Shown piece after piece: positions 8,029 to 16,311 of a DNA stretch of 36,553 bases. Where the stretch lies: positions 1 to 36,553 of the forward strand of contig CANHTA010000011.1 in the NCBI GenBank assembly GCA_947463135.1, given 5' to 3'. The notes beneath the pieces were generated by a model. It was given only the letters and a program-made list of their open reading frames with translations. It had not been told where the DNA came from and ran no database searches. The stretch is from Gemmatimonadota bacterium. GTDB lineage: Bacteria; Gemmatimonadota; Gemmatimonadetes; Gemmatimonadales; Gemmatimonadaceae. Position 1 is the stretch's first letter. The number at the start of each line of letters is the position of its first letter. A program made the translations under genes and the position numbers.

Positions 8029-8439
8029 ATGACTTTCCCCCCGCGACTCATGTGGTTGCTGCACCTTGTGGTGGCCGTCGTGGCCACCACGGGGATCGCG
8101 CGCGCCGGTGCGTCGGACGGTCGTGGGACAAGCCCGTCGGTGGAAGTGGCCACCCATGCGCCGGCGGCATCGCTGCGTGCCGCAGTAGTTGGTGGACCGA
8201 TGATCCGCCTCTGGTCGCCGCGCGCCGCGAGCACGCGTGCCGCGTGGCAGCGCGGGAGCCGTCGGACATCGCGATCGGCGGCCTCGCAGCTCACCGAGGT
8301 GCAGCGGGCTCCGGGGACGGCCTCACTCGTGCGGCGTGCGCATGATCGCGGGGCGTGGCACACGTGGCACCATAGCCGGGTCCATCGGCACGCGCGGCTT
8401 CGCGTCGCAGCACCCAGAGCGCCACCACACGGTTTCTAA
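8029..8439 (+). CDS. Small possible secreted protein, His/Arg-rich
   Basis: A 136-residue open frame with a credible Sec signal (a basic/aromatic start, hydrophobic WLLHLVVAVVATTG, then ARAGAS). The rest is rich in Ala, Arg and His, with a basic histidine-dense tail (HTWHHSRVHRHARLR). I recognise no family. Support comes from the signal peptide and from codon choice: by hand count about 102 of 136 codons end in G or C, like real genes here. Against it, there is no Shine-Dalgarno, and a minus-strand frame covers much of the same stretch. It precedes the ABC/adaptor/TolC operon by about 150 bases and could be part of it, but nothing proves this. Confidence 0.45.
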   Translation: MTFPPRLMWLLHLVVAVVATTGIARAGASDGRGTSPSVEVATHAPAASLRAAVVGGPMIRLWSPRAASTRAAWQRGSRRTSRSAASQLTEVQRAPGTASLVRRAHDRGAWHTWHHSRVHRHARLRVAAPRAPPHGF

Positions 8440-8591
8440 CCACCGCGCTGGTACCCGTCGGCTATTCGCGACGGCGCCAACGCCCTGTACCGTTCGGAGC
8501 GCACGGGCACTCAGGCCCGGCGCGTATCGCGTTGGCCCGCTCATCACCGTTGAGGCGGGTCCGCTATGCTCACTGCTCACGCCATGGCGTC

Positions 8592-10814
8592 ATGTCGGCT
8601 CAAGCCACTCGTGTAAACCAGCTCGTCTCCGCGGCCCTCGGCCTCGATGTTGAACAGGGGCGCTGGCGCGCATTAACGCGTCAGATTTCTCCCGATGATC
8701 CGCTGCCGGTGCGCGTGCGTTCCATCGGTGGTGCGGTCGACGTCGGCTATCTCGATCGCTCCATCACGCACGATACGCTGCGCCTCGCCATTGCCGAGGG
8801 GACCGTACCGATTGTCTTGCTGGATGTGCTGCATGACGATGCCATCGTGTTGTGCCGGAATGAGGAGGAGGAGGTCCACGCCGTTCTTGTGCCACGGGAT
8901 GGGGACGCGGTGACCCTCCCGGAGCGCGGCGACGCGCTGGCTAATGCGCTGATTGCCCGGTTAGGGGTGGGAGATCTTCTCACGGCGCTGGCGCCCATGG
9001 CGCTGCGACCGGCGAATAGCGCCACGTCGCGGGCCAACCCCCACAGTCCACTCGGGCACGCGCCGCATGAAGACGACAGCGAACCCCGATCCCCCCTCGA
9101 TCGCACGCTGGCGCTGTTCGCCCGTGAGCGCCGCGAGATTCTCACGGTGTTCTTCTACGCCACGCTGTCGGGGGGATTGAGCCTAATCCTGCCGCTCGCC
9201 GTGGGCGGCATCGTTCAGATTGTGCAGGGGCGTTTGTACCTGCAGCCCGTGATTGTCCTCATTTCCTTCGTGGTACTCGGCACTATCGTCGCCGGCGTGC
9301 TGCAGATCGGCATTTTGAAAGTGGTGGAGCGCATTCAGCAGCGTGTCTTCGCGAGAATGGCGTTGGAGTTTGCCTTCCGCATTCCGCGCTTACGCTACGC
9401 CGCGTCTTTGGAGTCTAATCTGCCCGAACAGATGAACCGCCTGTTCGAAGCGATCGCGATTCAGAAGGGGGTGCAGAAGCTGTTGTTGGACGTGCCGACG
9501 GCGCTGCTCACGATTGTGTTCAGCCTGCTGCTGCTCACGCTCTACAGTCCGTGGTTCTCGGTGTTCGCGGTCGCGGTGTCGGCGGCGCTCTGGTTCATTA
9601 TCCGCTGGTCGGGCCCGGAGGGGCTTGAGACCTCGATTGTGGAGTCGAAGTACAAGTACAAGGCCGTGCACTGGCTGCAGGAAATCGCCCGCGCGTTTCA
9701 CGCGTTTAAGTATGCCGGGGACTCCACGCTGCCCGTGGAGCGCATGGACGACGTGGTCACGGGCTATCTCAAGTATCGCCGCAAGCATTTCGCGGTGCTC
9801 GTGAAGCAAACCATTGCCCTGATCGGCTTCAAAACGTTTATCACCGCGGCTGTGCTGATCATCGGCGCGACGTTGGTGCAAACCAACCAGCTTCTCCTTG
9901 GTCAGTTTGTGGCGGCCGAGGTGGTGATTGTCACCGTGCTGGCCGGCGTTGAGAAGCTCATTACCAGCCTGGCGACAGTGTACGATGTGCTTACCAGCGT
10001 CGACAAATCAGGCCACGTGGCGGACCTGCCACTGGAAGCGCGCGGCGGCCTTGCGCCGGTGCACGTCCCGGGCGTCGGTGTCTCCATTGCTACCAAGGAT
10101 CTCCGGTTTCGCTATCCCTCGGCACGTTCGGCCAGCATTGACGGCATCTCCGTGCAGATTGAGCCAGGCGAACGCGTTGCCATTATGGGGTCCGACGGAT
10201 CCGGCCAGTCCACGCTGCTGAAGCTGCTGGGGGGGCTCATCGACGAGTACGACGGGTCGATCCGGTTTGACGGCGTGACGCTGCGCGATCTCGATCGCCC
10301 TGCCCTACGCACGCGGATCGGACAGATGTTGTCGTGGACCGACCTGTTCGACGGGACGGTTGAGGAAAACGTGAGCGTGGGTCGGTCGCACATTACGCCA
10401 CGCGATGTCCGCGAAGCGCTGGATGACCTCCTGCTGACCGACGACATCCAACAGCTGCCGCAAGGGATTCAAACCGAACTCTCCAACGGAGGGCGCACCC
10501 TCCCCGCGCATCTCGCGAACAAGTTGCTCGTGGCACAAGGCATCGTCGGACGTCCCCGGCTCATTGTGCTCGACGACTTCTTCCAGAATCTCGATGCCGC
10601 CTCGCGCACGCTCATCATAGGGTTGCTCACCGACCGCAGTCGCCCGTGGACGGTCATTGCCGTGTCACACGATCCACAACTGCTTGCCGTGTTCGATCGC
10701 GTGTTGCTCATCGATCGGGGACAAATCGTGCGCGAAGGACCCTTCAGCGTGCTGCGTGACGATCCGATGTGTCGCAATCTGCTGCACGAGTCGCCTATGA
10801 CCACGGGAGCCTGA
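8592..10814 (+). CDS. ABC transporter (type-I-secretion-like) with degenerate nucleotide-binding domain
   Basis: A 740-residue fused membrane and ATP-binding protein. Residues 1-170 form an N-terminal domain of unknown type with no visible C39 peptidase motif. About 185-440 hold the transmembrane region (helices around LSLILPLAVGGIVQI, PVIVLISFVVLGTIVAG and LLTIVFSLLLLTLY). About 490-740 form the ABC domain. Walker A reads GSDGSGQST, with Gln539 where Lys is expected. The LSGGQ signature is replaced by LSNGG (630-634), and the usual Glu after Walker B is Asp662 (IVLDDFF). H-loop His693 (AVSHD) is intact. Adaptor and TolC genes follow in one operon, so it is probably the inner-membrane part of an envelope-spanning exporter. 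The family resembles HlyB/LapB-type permeases. Start ATG 8592 was chosen to give a soluble N-domain; no Shine-Dalgarno is evident. Confidence 0.88.
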   Translation: MSAQATRVNQLVSAALGLDVEQGRWRALTRQISPDDPLPVRVRSIGGAVDVGYLDRSITHDTLRLAIAEGTVPIVLLDVLHDDAIVLCRNEEEEVHAVLVPRDGDAVTLPERGDALANALIARLGVGDLLTALAPMALRPANSATSRANPHSPLGHAPHEDDSEPRSPLDRTLALFARERREILTVFFYATLSGGLSLILPLAVGGIVQIVQGRLYLQPVIVLISFVVLGTIVAGVLQIGILKVVERIQQRVFARMALEFAFRIPRLRYAASLESNLPEQMNRLFEAIAIQKGVQKLLLDVPTALLTIVFSLLLLTLYSPWFSVFAVAVSAALWFIIRWSGPEGLETSIVESKYKYKAVHWLQEIARAFHAFKYAGDSTLPVERMDDVVTGYLKYRRKHFAVLVKQTIALIGFKTFITAAVLIIGATLVQTNQLLLGQFVAAEVVIVTVLAGVEKLITSLATVYDVLTSVDKSGHVADLPLEARGGLAPVHVPGVGVSIATKDLRFRYPSARSASIDGISVQIEPGERVAIMGSDGSGQSTLLKLLGGLIDEYDGSIRFDGVTLRDLDRPALRTRIGQMLSWTDLFDGTVEENVSVGRSHITPRDVREALDDLLLTDDIQQLPQGIQTELSNGGRTLPAHLANKLLVAQGIVGRPRLIVLDDFFQNLDAASRTLIIGLLTDRSRPWTVIAVSHDPQLLAVFDRVLLIDRGQIVREGPFSVLRDDPMCRNLLHESPMTTGA

Positions 10815-10819
10815 GCACC

Positions 10820-12181
10820 ATGGCCCGCACGGATATTGATATTGAGCGCGAGCTCAAACACTTGCCCTTAGAGACCACCTCCCTGCTCGGTGAAGCCAAC
10901 GCCATTCGCATTGTGTCGCGATGGCTGGCCGGCATTCTCATCACGCTGTTCCTCGTGTTGTTCCTGCCGTGGCAGCAGAATGTCCGCGGCGAGGGAACGG
11001 TCACGGCGCTCGACCCCGCCCATCGTCCGCAAGAGTTGCCCACGCGCATCGATGGCCGCATCGAGCAGTGGTACGTGCAGGAAGGGCAGTACGTCAATGA
11101 GGGGGACAGCATCGTCAGAATCTCCGAGATCAAGGAGGAGTATCTGAATCCGAGCGTGCTCCCGCTTACGGCTCAGCAACAGTCCGCCAAGGAATCGGCG
11201 ATCGGCGAGAAGCAGAACAAAGCGGCTGCGCTCACCATGCAGATCTCCCAGCTTGAAGCACAGCGTGACTTCAAACTGCGGCAGACCGCCAACAAGATTG
11301 AGCAGTACCGCGCCGAAGTGCGCCAAGCCACACTCGAAGACTCCGTGGCGCGCGACCAGCTGCGCCGCCGCGAGCGGTTGTTCCGGGACACCCTCGGCCT
11401 CGTCTCGGTGAATGAGCTGCAGGCCTTTCAGATTCGTGTGCAGTCGGCCTCCGCCAAACTGGTGGAGAAGCAACAGGCGCTACTCATCACGGAAACCGAT
11501 CTCTCCAGCATTCCGGCGGAGTACGGCGAGAAGATCTCCAAGTCGCAATCCGATCGTGCCTCCACATTGGCCGAGGTGAGCGAGGGCCGTGCCGAGGTGG
11601 CCAAGCTGCGGGACAAAGTCGGCTCGTTAACCATCCGGAACGGCTTCTACCTCATTCGGGCGCCGCAGGATGGCTATGTGGTCCGCGCCACCAAAGCGGG
11701 TCAGGGAGAGATCGTGAAGGCTGGCGAGCCCATCGTCACCATTCAGCCGGCACGGCCCAGCAAAGCCGTTGAGCTCTTTGTGAAGCCGATGGACGTGGCC
11801 CTGCTCAAGCCGGGGCGGCATGTGCGGATCTTTTTTGACGGTTGGCCCGCGCTGCAGATTTCGGGATGGCCGCAAGTCGCATCCGGCACCTTTGGGGCGC
11901 AGGTGGCCGTGATTGACCAGTTCCCCAATCGGGCGGGGCAGTTCCGCGTGCTGCTCGTGCCTGATACCACCCACGACGAACCGTGGCCGGCGCAGCTGCG
12001 GCTCGGTACCGGGGTTCAGGGATGGGCGATGCTCGACAATGTCACGGTCGGCTGGGAAATCTGGCGTCAGCTCAACGGATTCCCGCTCTCCATTAATCCG
12101 AACGATGCGTTGCCAGCCGATGCCGTTGCCGGGGGGAAGGGTGGCGGCGCAGCCAGCGCCAAGGGTGGAGGCAAGAAGTGA
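10820..12181 (+). CDS. HlyD-family periplasmic adaptor (membrane fusion protein)
   Basis: A 453-residue adaptor that should link the ABC protein to the TolC-type channel. A cytoplasmic N-terminus is followed by one transmembrane helix (about 35-57, GILITLFLVLFLPW). A lipoyl-like half-motif follows (GRIEQWYVQEGQYVNEGDSI). Residues about 115-270 form a long Gln/Glu/Lys/Ala-rich coiled-coil hairpin. The second lipoyl half (IRAPQDGYVVRATKAGQGEIVKAG with IVTIQPA) and beta-barrel domains come next. The C-terminus is an odd Gly/Lys-rich tail (GGKGGGAASAKGGGKK). ATG at 10820 lies 5 bases after the ABC stop with GGGAG upstream, and its TGA overlaps the next GTG. A longer upstream frame overlapping the ABC gene is less likely. 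Confidence 0.92.
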   Translation: MARTDIDIERELKHLPLETTSLLGEANAIRIVSRWLAGILITLFLVLFLPWQQNVRGEGTVTALDPAHRPQELPTRIDGRIEQWYVQEGQYVNEGDSIVRISEIKEEYLNPSVLPLTAQQQSAKESAIGEKQNKAAALTMQISQLEAQRDFKLRQTANKIEQYRAEVRQATLEDSVARDQLRRRERLFRDTLGLVSVNELQAFQIRVQSASAKLVEKQQALLITETDLSSIPAEYGEKISKSQSDRASTLAEVSEGRAEVAKLRDKVGSLTIRNGFYLIRAPQDGYVVRATKAGQGEIVKAGEPIVTIQPARPSKAVELFVKPMDVALLKPGRHVRIFFDGWPALQISGWPQVASGTFGAQVAVIDQFPNRAGQFRVLLVPDTTHDEPWPAQLRLGTGVQGWAMLDNVTVGWEIWRQLNGFPLSINPNDALPADAVAGGKGGGAASAKGGGKK

Positions 12182-13638
12182 TCAGGCGTGGGCGTACGGC
12201 GCTCGCGTTCGGGTTGTCCGTGGTCTTCTCGGCGTCACTACAGGCCCAGGCACCGGTCGCACCCACGCGGCTCGATACCTTGGGCACCCCGTTCCCATTT
12301 CCGGCCTTTGTTGACGGCATTCTCGCGCATCACCCGGTTGCCTCGCAGGCACGCTTGGTGGCCGATCAGGCACGCGCGGACCTGCGCACCGCGTGGGGGG
12401 CATTTGACCCCACGGTCACCGCAACGTGGGATCAGAAGAAGTTCGGCGGGACCACGTACTACAACTACTTCGACGCCGAGCTCAAGATTCCGCTCCCCGT
12501 TGGTGCTGACGTCACGCTGGCGTTTGACCGAACGATGGGCCGGTACTTCAATCCCGACCGCCGCACCGCCGGCGCTGGCACCTTCGAAGCGGGCATTTCT
12601 ATTCCGCTTGGTCAGCGCATTCTCACCGACGAGCGGCGCAATGCGCTGCAGCAGGCGCGCGCGGCGCGTGACGCCGGAGAGGCGGACCGCACGGCGATCG
12701 TGAACAAGCTGCTCTTCTCCGCCGCGAAGGACTACGGCGTCTGGTACGAAAGCTGGCGTCGGCGCGTGATTGCCCAGGAGGGCGAAGCGCTGGCCGAGTT
12801 CCGGTTGCAGGCCATTCGCCGGCGGGTGGCGAACGGGGAAAGCGCGCCCATTGATACAATCGAAGCGTTGTTGGAGCTGCAGCGCCGCGAGGTCACCCGC
12901 TTTGAAGCCGAAGCGTCCTTTTACCTGTCGTCGCTCAATGTGACTGCCTACCTCTGGGATGAGGCTGGACGCCCGGCGCCGTTGCCTGCCGACGCCAAAC
13001 CGGTGCTGCTCGGTATTGACCGCGTTGGGATGGATTCCACCCGACTTGAGGCGCTCCTTGAGTTGGCGACCCGGCGCAATCCGGACTTGCTCAAAATTCA
13101 AGCGCGCGTGAAACAGGCCGAAGCGCAGCGCTTGTTCACCACCCAAGCGTTGCTCCCGCTGGCCGAGGCGAAGCTCTCAGGCTTTGGGTCCAACGAGAGC
13201 GAGCAGGCGTTTTTTGACGACGACCGGCTCAGCAACAACTACAAGGCCGGCCTCAGCATTAAGTCGCCGCTCCTCTTTCTGCGGGAGACGGGCCGTTTTT
13301 CGGCGGCCGGTCAACGCTTGGAGTTCCAACGACTGGAGCGGGATCGGCTTCGGCGCGACGTCGAGTTTGATACGCGGGTGGCCATCTTTGATTTGTTCAA
13401 CCTCGAACGGCTGCGGCAACGACAGGTGGCGAACGTGCGCAATGCCAGTCTGCTGCGCGATGCGGAACAGATACGATTTGAGAATGGCGAGAGCACCCTC
13501 CTCATTCTGAACATCCGCGAGCGGCTGGTGTTGGACGAAGCGGTGAAACTCGCGGCCGTTGAAGCCAAGGTGGCCGGCGCCCGCGCCGCGCTGGCGGTGG
13601 CAACCGGAGACCGGACGCTGCTGTTGAATCGAAACTAG
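12178..13638 (+). CDS. TolC-family outer-membrane channel protein
   Basis: A 486-residue protein with an N-terminal signal peptide (MIRRGRTALAFGLSVVFSAS, cleaved near LQAQ). Two repeats of long alpha-helical hairpins follow, rich in Ala, Glu, Gln, Arg and Leu (for example QARAARDAGEADRTAIVNKL and IQARVKQAEAQRLFTTQALL). They alternate with strand segments carrying Phe/Gly/Asn. This is the architecture of the trimeric TolC channel that spans the outer membrane and periplasm. GTG at 12178 overlaps the adaptor stop as GTGA, indicating translational coupling. It completes an ABC-adaptor-channel set. No cargo gene is evident, apart from the uncertain small secreted protein at 8029-8439, whose Sec signal is not typical of type I substrates. 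Confidence 0.9.
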   Translation: MIRRGRTALAFGLSVVFSASLQAQAPVAPTRLDTLGTPFPFPAFVDGILAHHPVASQARLVADQARADLRTAWGAFDPTVTATWDQKKFGGTTYYNYFDAELKIPLPVGADVTLAFDRTMGRYFNPDRRTAGAGTFEAGISIPLGQRILTDERRNALQQARAARDAGEADRTAIVNKLLFSAAKDYGVWYESWRRRVIAQEGEALAEFRLQAIRRRVANGESAPIDTIEALLELQRREVTRFEAEASFYLSSLNVTAYLWDEAGRPAPLPADAKPVLLGIDRVGMDSTRLEALLELATRRNPDLLKIQARVKQAEAQRLFTTQALLPLAEAKLSGFGSNESEQAFFDDDRLSNNYKAGLSIKSPLLFLRETGRFSAAGQRLEFQRLERDRLRRDVEFDTRVAIFDLFNLERLRQRQVANVRNASLLRDAEQIRFENGESTLLILNIRERLVLDEAVKLAAVEAKVAGARAALAVATGDRTLLLNRN

Positions 13639-13701
13639 GAGGCGCGCTTGGAGACGAGCCGCCGAAACGTTTGATTAGCCCTATGCCTTGGCGAAACAGA
13701 G

Positions 13702-14010
13702 ATGCGTGATCACGACGATTGGGAGCTACCGGATGACGCCGAGGGGGGCGACGACGGCCACGAGGACGACCTCGACGACGAGTTCCCCCTTGGAGACAGC
13801 GTCGCCGATGTGGTGGGCGACGTCCACTGCCCGTACTGCGGAGAGCCGGGTGAGATCACCCTCGACCCCGGCTCGGGCATGCATCAGCAGTACATCGAGG
13901 ACTGTCAGGTATGCTGCCGTCCGTGGCTGGTGTCCGTGAGCTACGATGACGAGGGCACGGCCCACGTGCACGTTGATGCCAGCGACGACCATGAGGATTA
14001 CGATGGCTGA
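13702..14010 (+). CDS. CPXCG-motif cysteine-rich small protein
   Basis: A 102-residue acidic protein. Its first 40 residues are mostly Asp/Glu (DDAEGGDDGHEDDLDDE). A zinc-ribbon-like core follows: HCPYCGEPGEI then CQVCCRPW, giving the two Cys pairs of the CPXCG family (PF14255-type), whose role is unknown. It ends with another acidic run (DASDDHEDYDG). A metal-binding fold is inferred from the Cys pairs. The known family members are usually about 60 residues, so the long acidic N-terminus is an extension. It is the first gene of a tight four-gene set and its 3' end overlaps the CHAD-CYTH gene by 8 bases. Confidence 0.85.
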   Translation: MRDHDDWELPDDAEGGDDGHEDDLDDEFPLGDSVADVVGDVHCPYCGEPGEITLDPGSGMHQQYIEDCQVCCRPWLVSVSYDDEGTAHVHVDASDDHEDYDG

Positions 14011-15475
14011 GCGGGCAAACCTCAGCGCGGACGACGTACGTGCACTGCTGCCGGACGCCCTTCGCCGACCAGCGCAGGAAGGGGCTCGGCTTATGGCGCT
14101 GCATTGGCTCGCGCAGCTCAGCGAGGCGCGAGCCCAGTGGTCGGACAGCGAAATCACTGATGGGGTGCGAACGACATCGGGACGCAACACCGCCGTACTG
14201 CACCGCGCGCGCGTAGCGTTGCGACGACTCCGCGCCGTGCTCCGCGAGCATGAGAGTGCCCTCGACAACGCCGTAGACCGGCGCACGCTGCGTGCCTTGC
14301 GTGCGTTGGGGCAGGCCACCAACACCGCGCGGGATGCCGATGTCCAGCGCGCCTGGCTTGATGCGGAAGCCGAACAGCTTCCCGCAGCGGCGCGCGACGA
14401 AGCCATGCAACTGCGCGCCACGCTCAACGAGGGCGCGGCGCGCTCAGCCCCGGCGATCACCCGCGCATTCGCCAAGCATTTTGACCCCATCGTCGATCAC
14501 CTCGGCGGTCGTCTCTCCACGTATCGCCTGTTGCATCGCGTGGGCGTGCCATCCACGCCAACGCCATTCGCCCGGCATCTCGCCACGCGGGTCGAACGCG
14601 TTGGCGCCCGACTGCGACGTGATCTGGAACGCGTGACCAGTGTGGAGGCACGTGACGCCATGCACCGGGTGCGCATTCGACTCAAGCGTCAGCGTGCCAT
14701 GCTGGCGCCGTTTGCCAGATCGCGACCGGCCCTTGGTGCCTGGTATGATCTCGCCACGCGCGGTCAGGATCTCCTGGGTGCCGTGCGCGATGCCGATCTC
14801 TTGGCGGAGCGCGCGCGCAAGGCCGATCTCCCCGCCTTGCAGCACGCGTTGGAAGCGGTGGCCCTCGCGCACTATCAGGCGTTTGCGCTTGATTGGTGTG
14901 CGCGCATGGACCACGTCATGCACACCATTGCGCTGTCCGTGGTTGAGCTGCGGCGCGACAGTGCCCCCGTTACCGATGCCGGGGTCCCACTGGAGATTGA
15001 GCGGAAGTATCTCCTCACCGCGGTGCCACCCGTTGCGGCCGAGGTGCCCCCCACCCTCATCGAGCAGGGGTGGATCCCGGGAACGGCGCTGCGTGAGCGC
15101 TTGCGTCGGTCCACCACACCCGGTGGGGCGGTGTCCTGTTGGCGCACGGTGAAACTCGGTCCGGCGCAGGCGCGCATAGAAATTGAGGAAGCCACCAGCC
15201 GCGACCTGTTCGAGGCCATGTGGCCCCTCACTGTGGCGGCCCGTGTCCACAAGCACCGGCATGTGGTGCGGGACGGCGCCTATCAGTGGGAGATCGACGT
15301 GTTCCGTGATCGTGATCTGGTGTTGGCTGAAGTGGAGCTCTCCGGCTTGGATGATCACCCTGCACTTCCCGCTTGGCTTGCACCCTATGTGGAACGTGAC
15401 GTCACGGGCGAGCCGGCCTACTTCAACGCCGTCCTGGCGAGCGCTGCCCACCCGCTTCCGCACGCCGGCTCATGA
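14003..15475 (+). CDS. CHAD-CYTH fusion protein (polyphosphate-linked), inverted domain order
   Basis: A 490-residue two-domain protein. Residues about 20-310 are a CHAD domain: all-helical, Arg/His-rich, with duplicated conserved His-containing helices (LHRARVALRRLRAVL and MHRVRIRLKRQRAML). CHAD domains bind inorganic polyphosphate. Residues about 328-480 form a CYTH triphosphate-tunnel domain, starting LEIERKYLL, so the ExExK motif is Glu331, Glu333, Lys335. Later Arg/Lys/Glu strands follow (RLRRSTTPG, KLGPAQARIEIEE, WEIDVF, LAEVELSG). In most fusions I know CYTH precedes CHAD; here the order is reversed. ATG at 14003 was chosen because GAGGA lies 6 bases upstream. Its stop overlaps the next gene by ATGA. 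A role in polyphosphate or nucleotide-triphosphate metabolism is inferred. Confidence 0.9.
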   Translation: MAERANLSADDVRALLPDALRRPAQEGARLMALHWLAQLSEARAQWSDSEITDGVRTTSGRNTAVLHRARVALRRLRAVLREHESALDNAVDRRTLRALRALGQATNTARDADVQRAWLDAEAEQLPAAARDEAMQLRATLNEGAARSAPAITRAFAKHFDPIVDHLGGRLSTYRLLHRVGVPSTPTPFARHLATRVERVGARLRRDLERVTSVEARDAMHRVRIRLKRQRAMLAPFARSRPALGAWYDLATRGQDLLGAVRDADLLAERARKADLPALQHALEAVALAHYQAFALDWCARMDHVMHTIALSVVELRRDSAPVTDAGVPLEIERKYLLTAVPPVAAEVPPTLIEQGWIPGTALRERLRRSTTPGGAVSCWRTVKLGPAQARIEIEEATSRDLFEAMWPLTVAARVHKHRHVVRDGAYQWEIDVFRDRDLVLAEVELSGLDDHPALPAWLAPYVERDVTGEPAYFNAVLASAAHPLPHAGS

Positions 15476-15903
15476 CGACCACCGCCCGGGATTACCTGAT
15501 TGAGCGGTTTGAATCCGACGCCGCCATGCTGCGCGAACGGGTAGCGGTGCTGGCGCGTGGCACCAAGGTGGCCGGCCCCGATGCGGCGACCTCGCGTGGC
15601 ATGGCCGATGGCTGTGAGGAAGTCGCCGCCATGTTGCGCGCCATTGTCAGCACCGGCGAGGCAAGCCGCGACTTGGAGGCGGTCATGGCGTTGATACCGC
15701 TGCTGGAGCATCGAGCCGCGGAGCCCAAGCTGCTGCCGGCGGTCCGGGCGGTGTACGTTGGCGCGGCCACGCGGATTCGCGAGGTGTGGTTGGCCGAGGC
15801 GCGTTTGGCCGAGGCCGCTTTGGCCAACGGCGACGCGCCCGAGGACGCCGATACCGATGCCGATGGGCCGGACGACGATGACTCGCTCGACGAGGTGGAC
15901 TGA
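15472..15903 (+). CDS. Unknown helical protein with acidic tail
   Basis: A 143-residue protein I do not recognise. It appears all-helical, with Ala/Arg/Glu/Leu-rich segments (DYLIERFESDAAMLRERVAVL, MADGCEEVAAMLRAIV, ATRIREVWLAEARLAEAAL). A long Asp-rich C-terminal tail follows (DADTDADGPDDDDSLDEVD). There is no signal peptide or transmembrane segment. Its ATG overlaps the CHAD-CYTH stop as ATGA, and the Hsp15-like gene starts 4 bases after its stop, so it is co-translated within the operon. The acidic tails here and on the CPXCG protein contrast with the basic CHAD and S4 proteins. Codon use is normal for the window, so it is very probably real. Confidence 0.82.
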   Translation: MTTTARDYLIERFESDAAMLRERVAVLARGTKVAGPDAATSRGMADGCEEVAAMLRAIVSTGEASRDLEAVMALIPLLEHRAAEPKLLPAVRAVYVGAATRIREVWLAEARLAEAALANGDAPEDADTDADGPDDDDSLDEVD

Positions 15904-15906
15904 CCG

Positions 15907-16311
15907 ATGGACGAGAACGCATCGACTCCATCGGGGAAGGTCCGCCTCGACAAATGGCTCTGGGCGGCGCGGTTCTTCAAAACGCGCGCGCTGGCCGCGG
16001 AGGCCATCGACGGGGGGAAAGTGGACGTGCATGGCGAGCGTGCCAAGCGTGCGAAACTGGTGCAGGCCGGCGACCTCATTCGCCTCCGCCAAGGCCCCGT
16101 GGAGTGGAACCTCCGCGTGAAAGACGTTGCCGAGCGACGGGGGTCGGCCGAGATCGCGCAAGGTTTGTATGAAGAGACCGCCGACGGCAAGCGTGCGCGC
16201 GAAGCTTCGCAGGAACAGCGGCGACAGGCACCGCTCTCCTTTGCGTACGGGGACAGCAAGCCCGGCAAGCGCGACCGGCGCGCCATTCGTCGTTTAAAGG
16301 GCGACGGCTAA
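15907..16311 (+). CDS. hslR: S4-domain RNA-binding protein, Hsp15 (HslR) family
   Basis: A 134-residue protein with an S4 RNA-binding domain at about residues 12-75: VRLDKWLWAARFFKTRALAAEAIDGGKV, then NGERAK-like VHGERAKRAKLVQAGDLIRL. This matches Hsp15, which binds 50S subunits carrying stalled nascent peptidyl-tRNA and aids their recycling. The C-terminal part is strongly basic (ASQEQRRQAP, KPGKRDRRAIRRLKGDG), as expected. It follows the unknown gene by 3 bases and ends with an 18-base tail-to-tail overlap with the minus-strand gene at 16294. The window also encodes an ArfB-like rescue factor at 6633. Confidence 0.9.
   Translation: MDENASTPSGKVRLDKWLWAARFFKTRALAAEAIDGGKVDVHGERAKRAKLVQAGDLIRLRQGPVEWNLRVKDVAERRGSAEIAQGLYEETADGKRAREASQEQRRQAPLSFAYGDSKPGKRDRRAIRRLKGDG

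Noticed and set aside
12238-13146. Long minus-strand open frame opposite the TolC-like gene
   Set aside because: It is antisense to an operon member with a signal peptide and TolC architecture, and has no recognisable domain.
14444-15463. Long minus-strand open frame opposite the CHAD-CYTH gene
   Set aside because: No domain is visible, and the opposite strand has intact CHAD and ExExK motifs.
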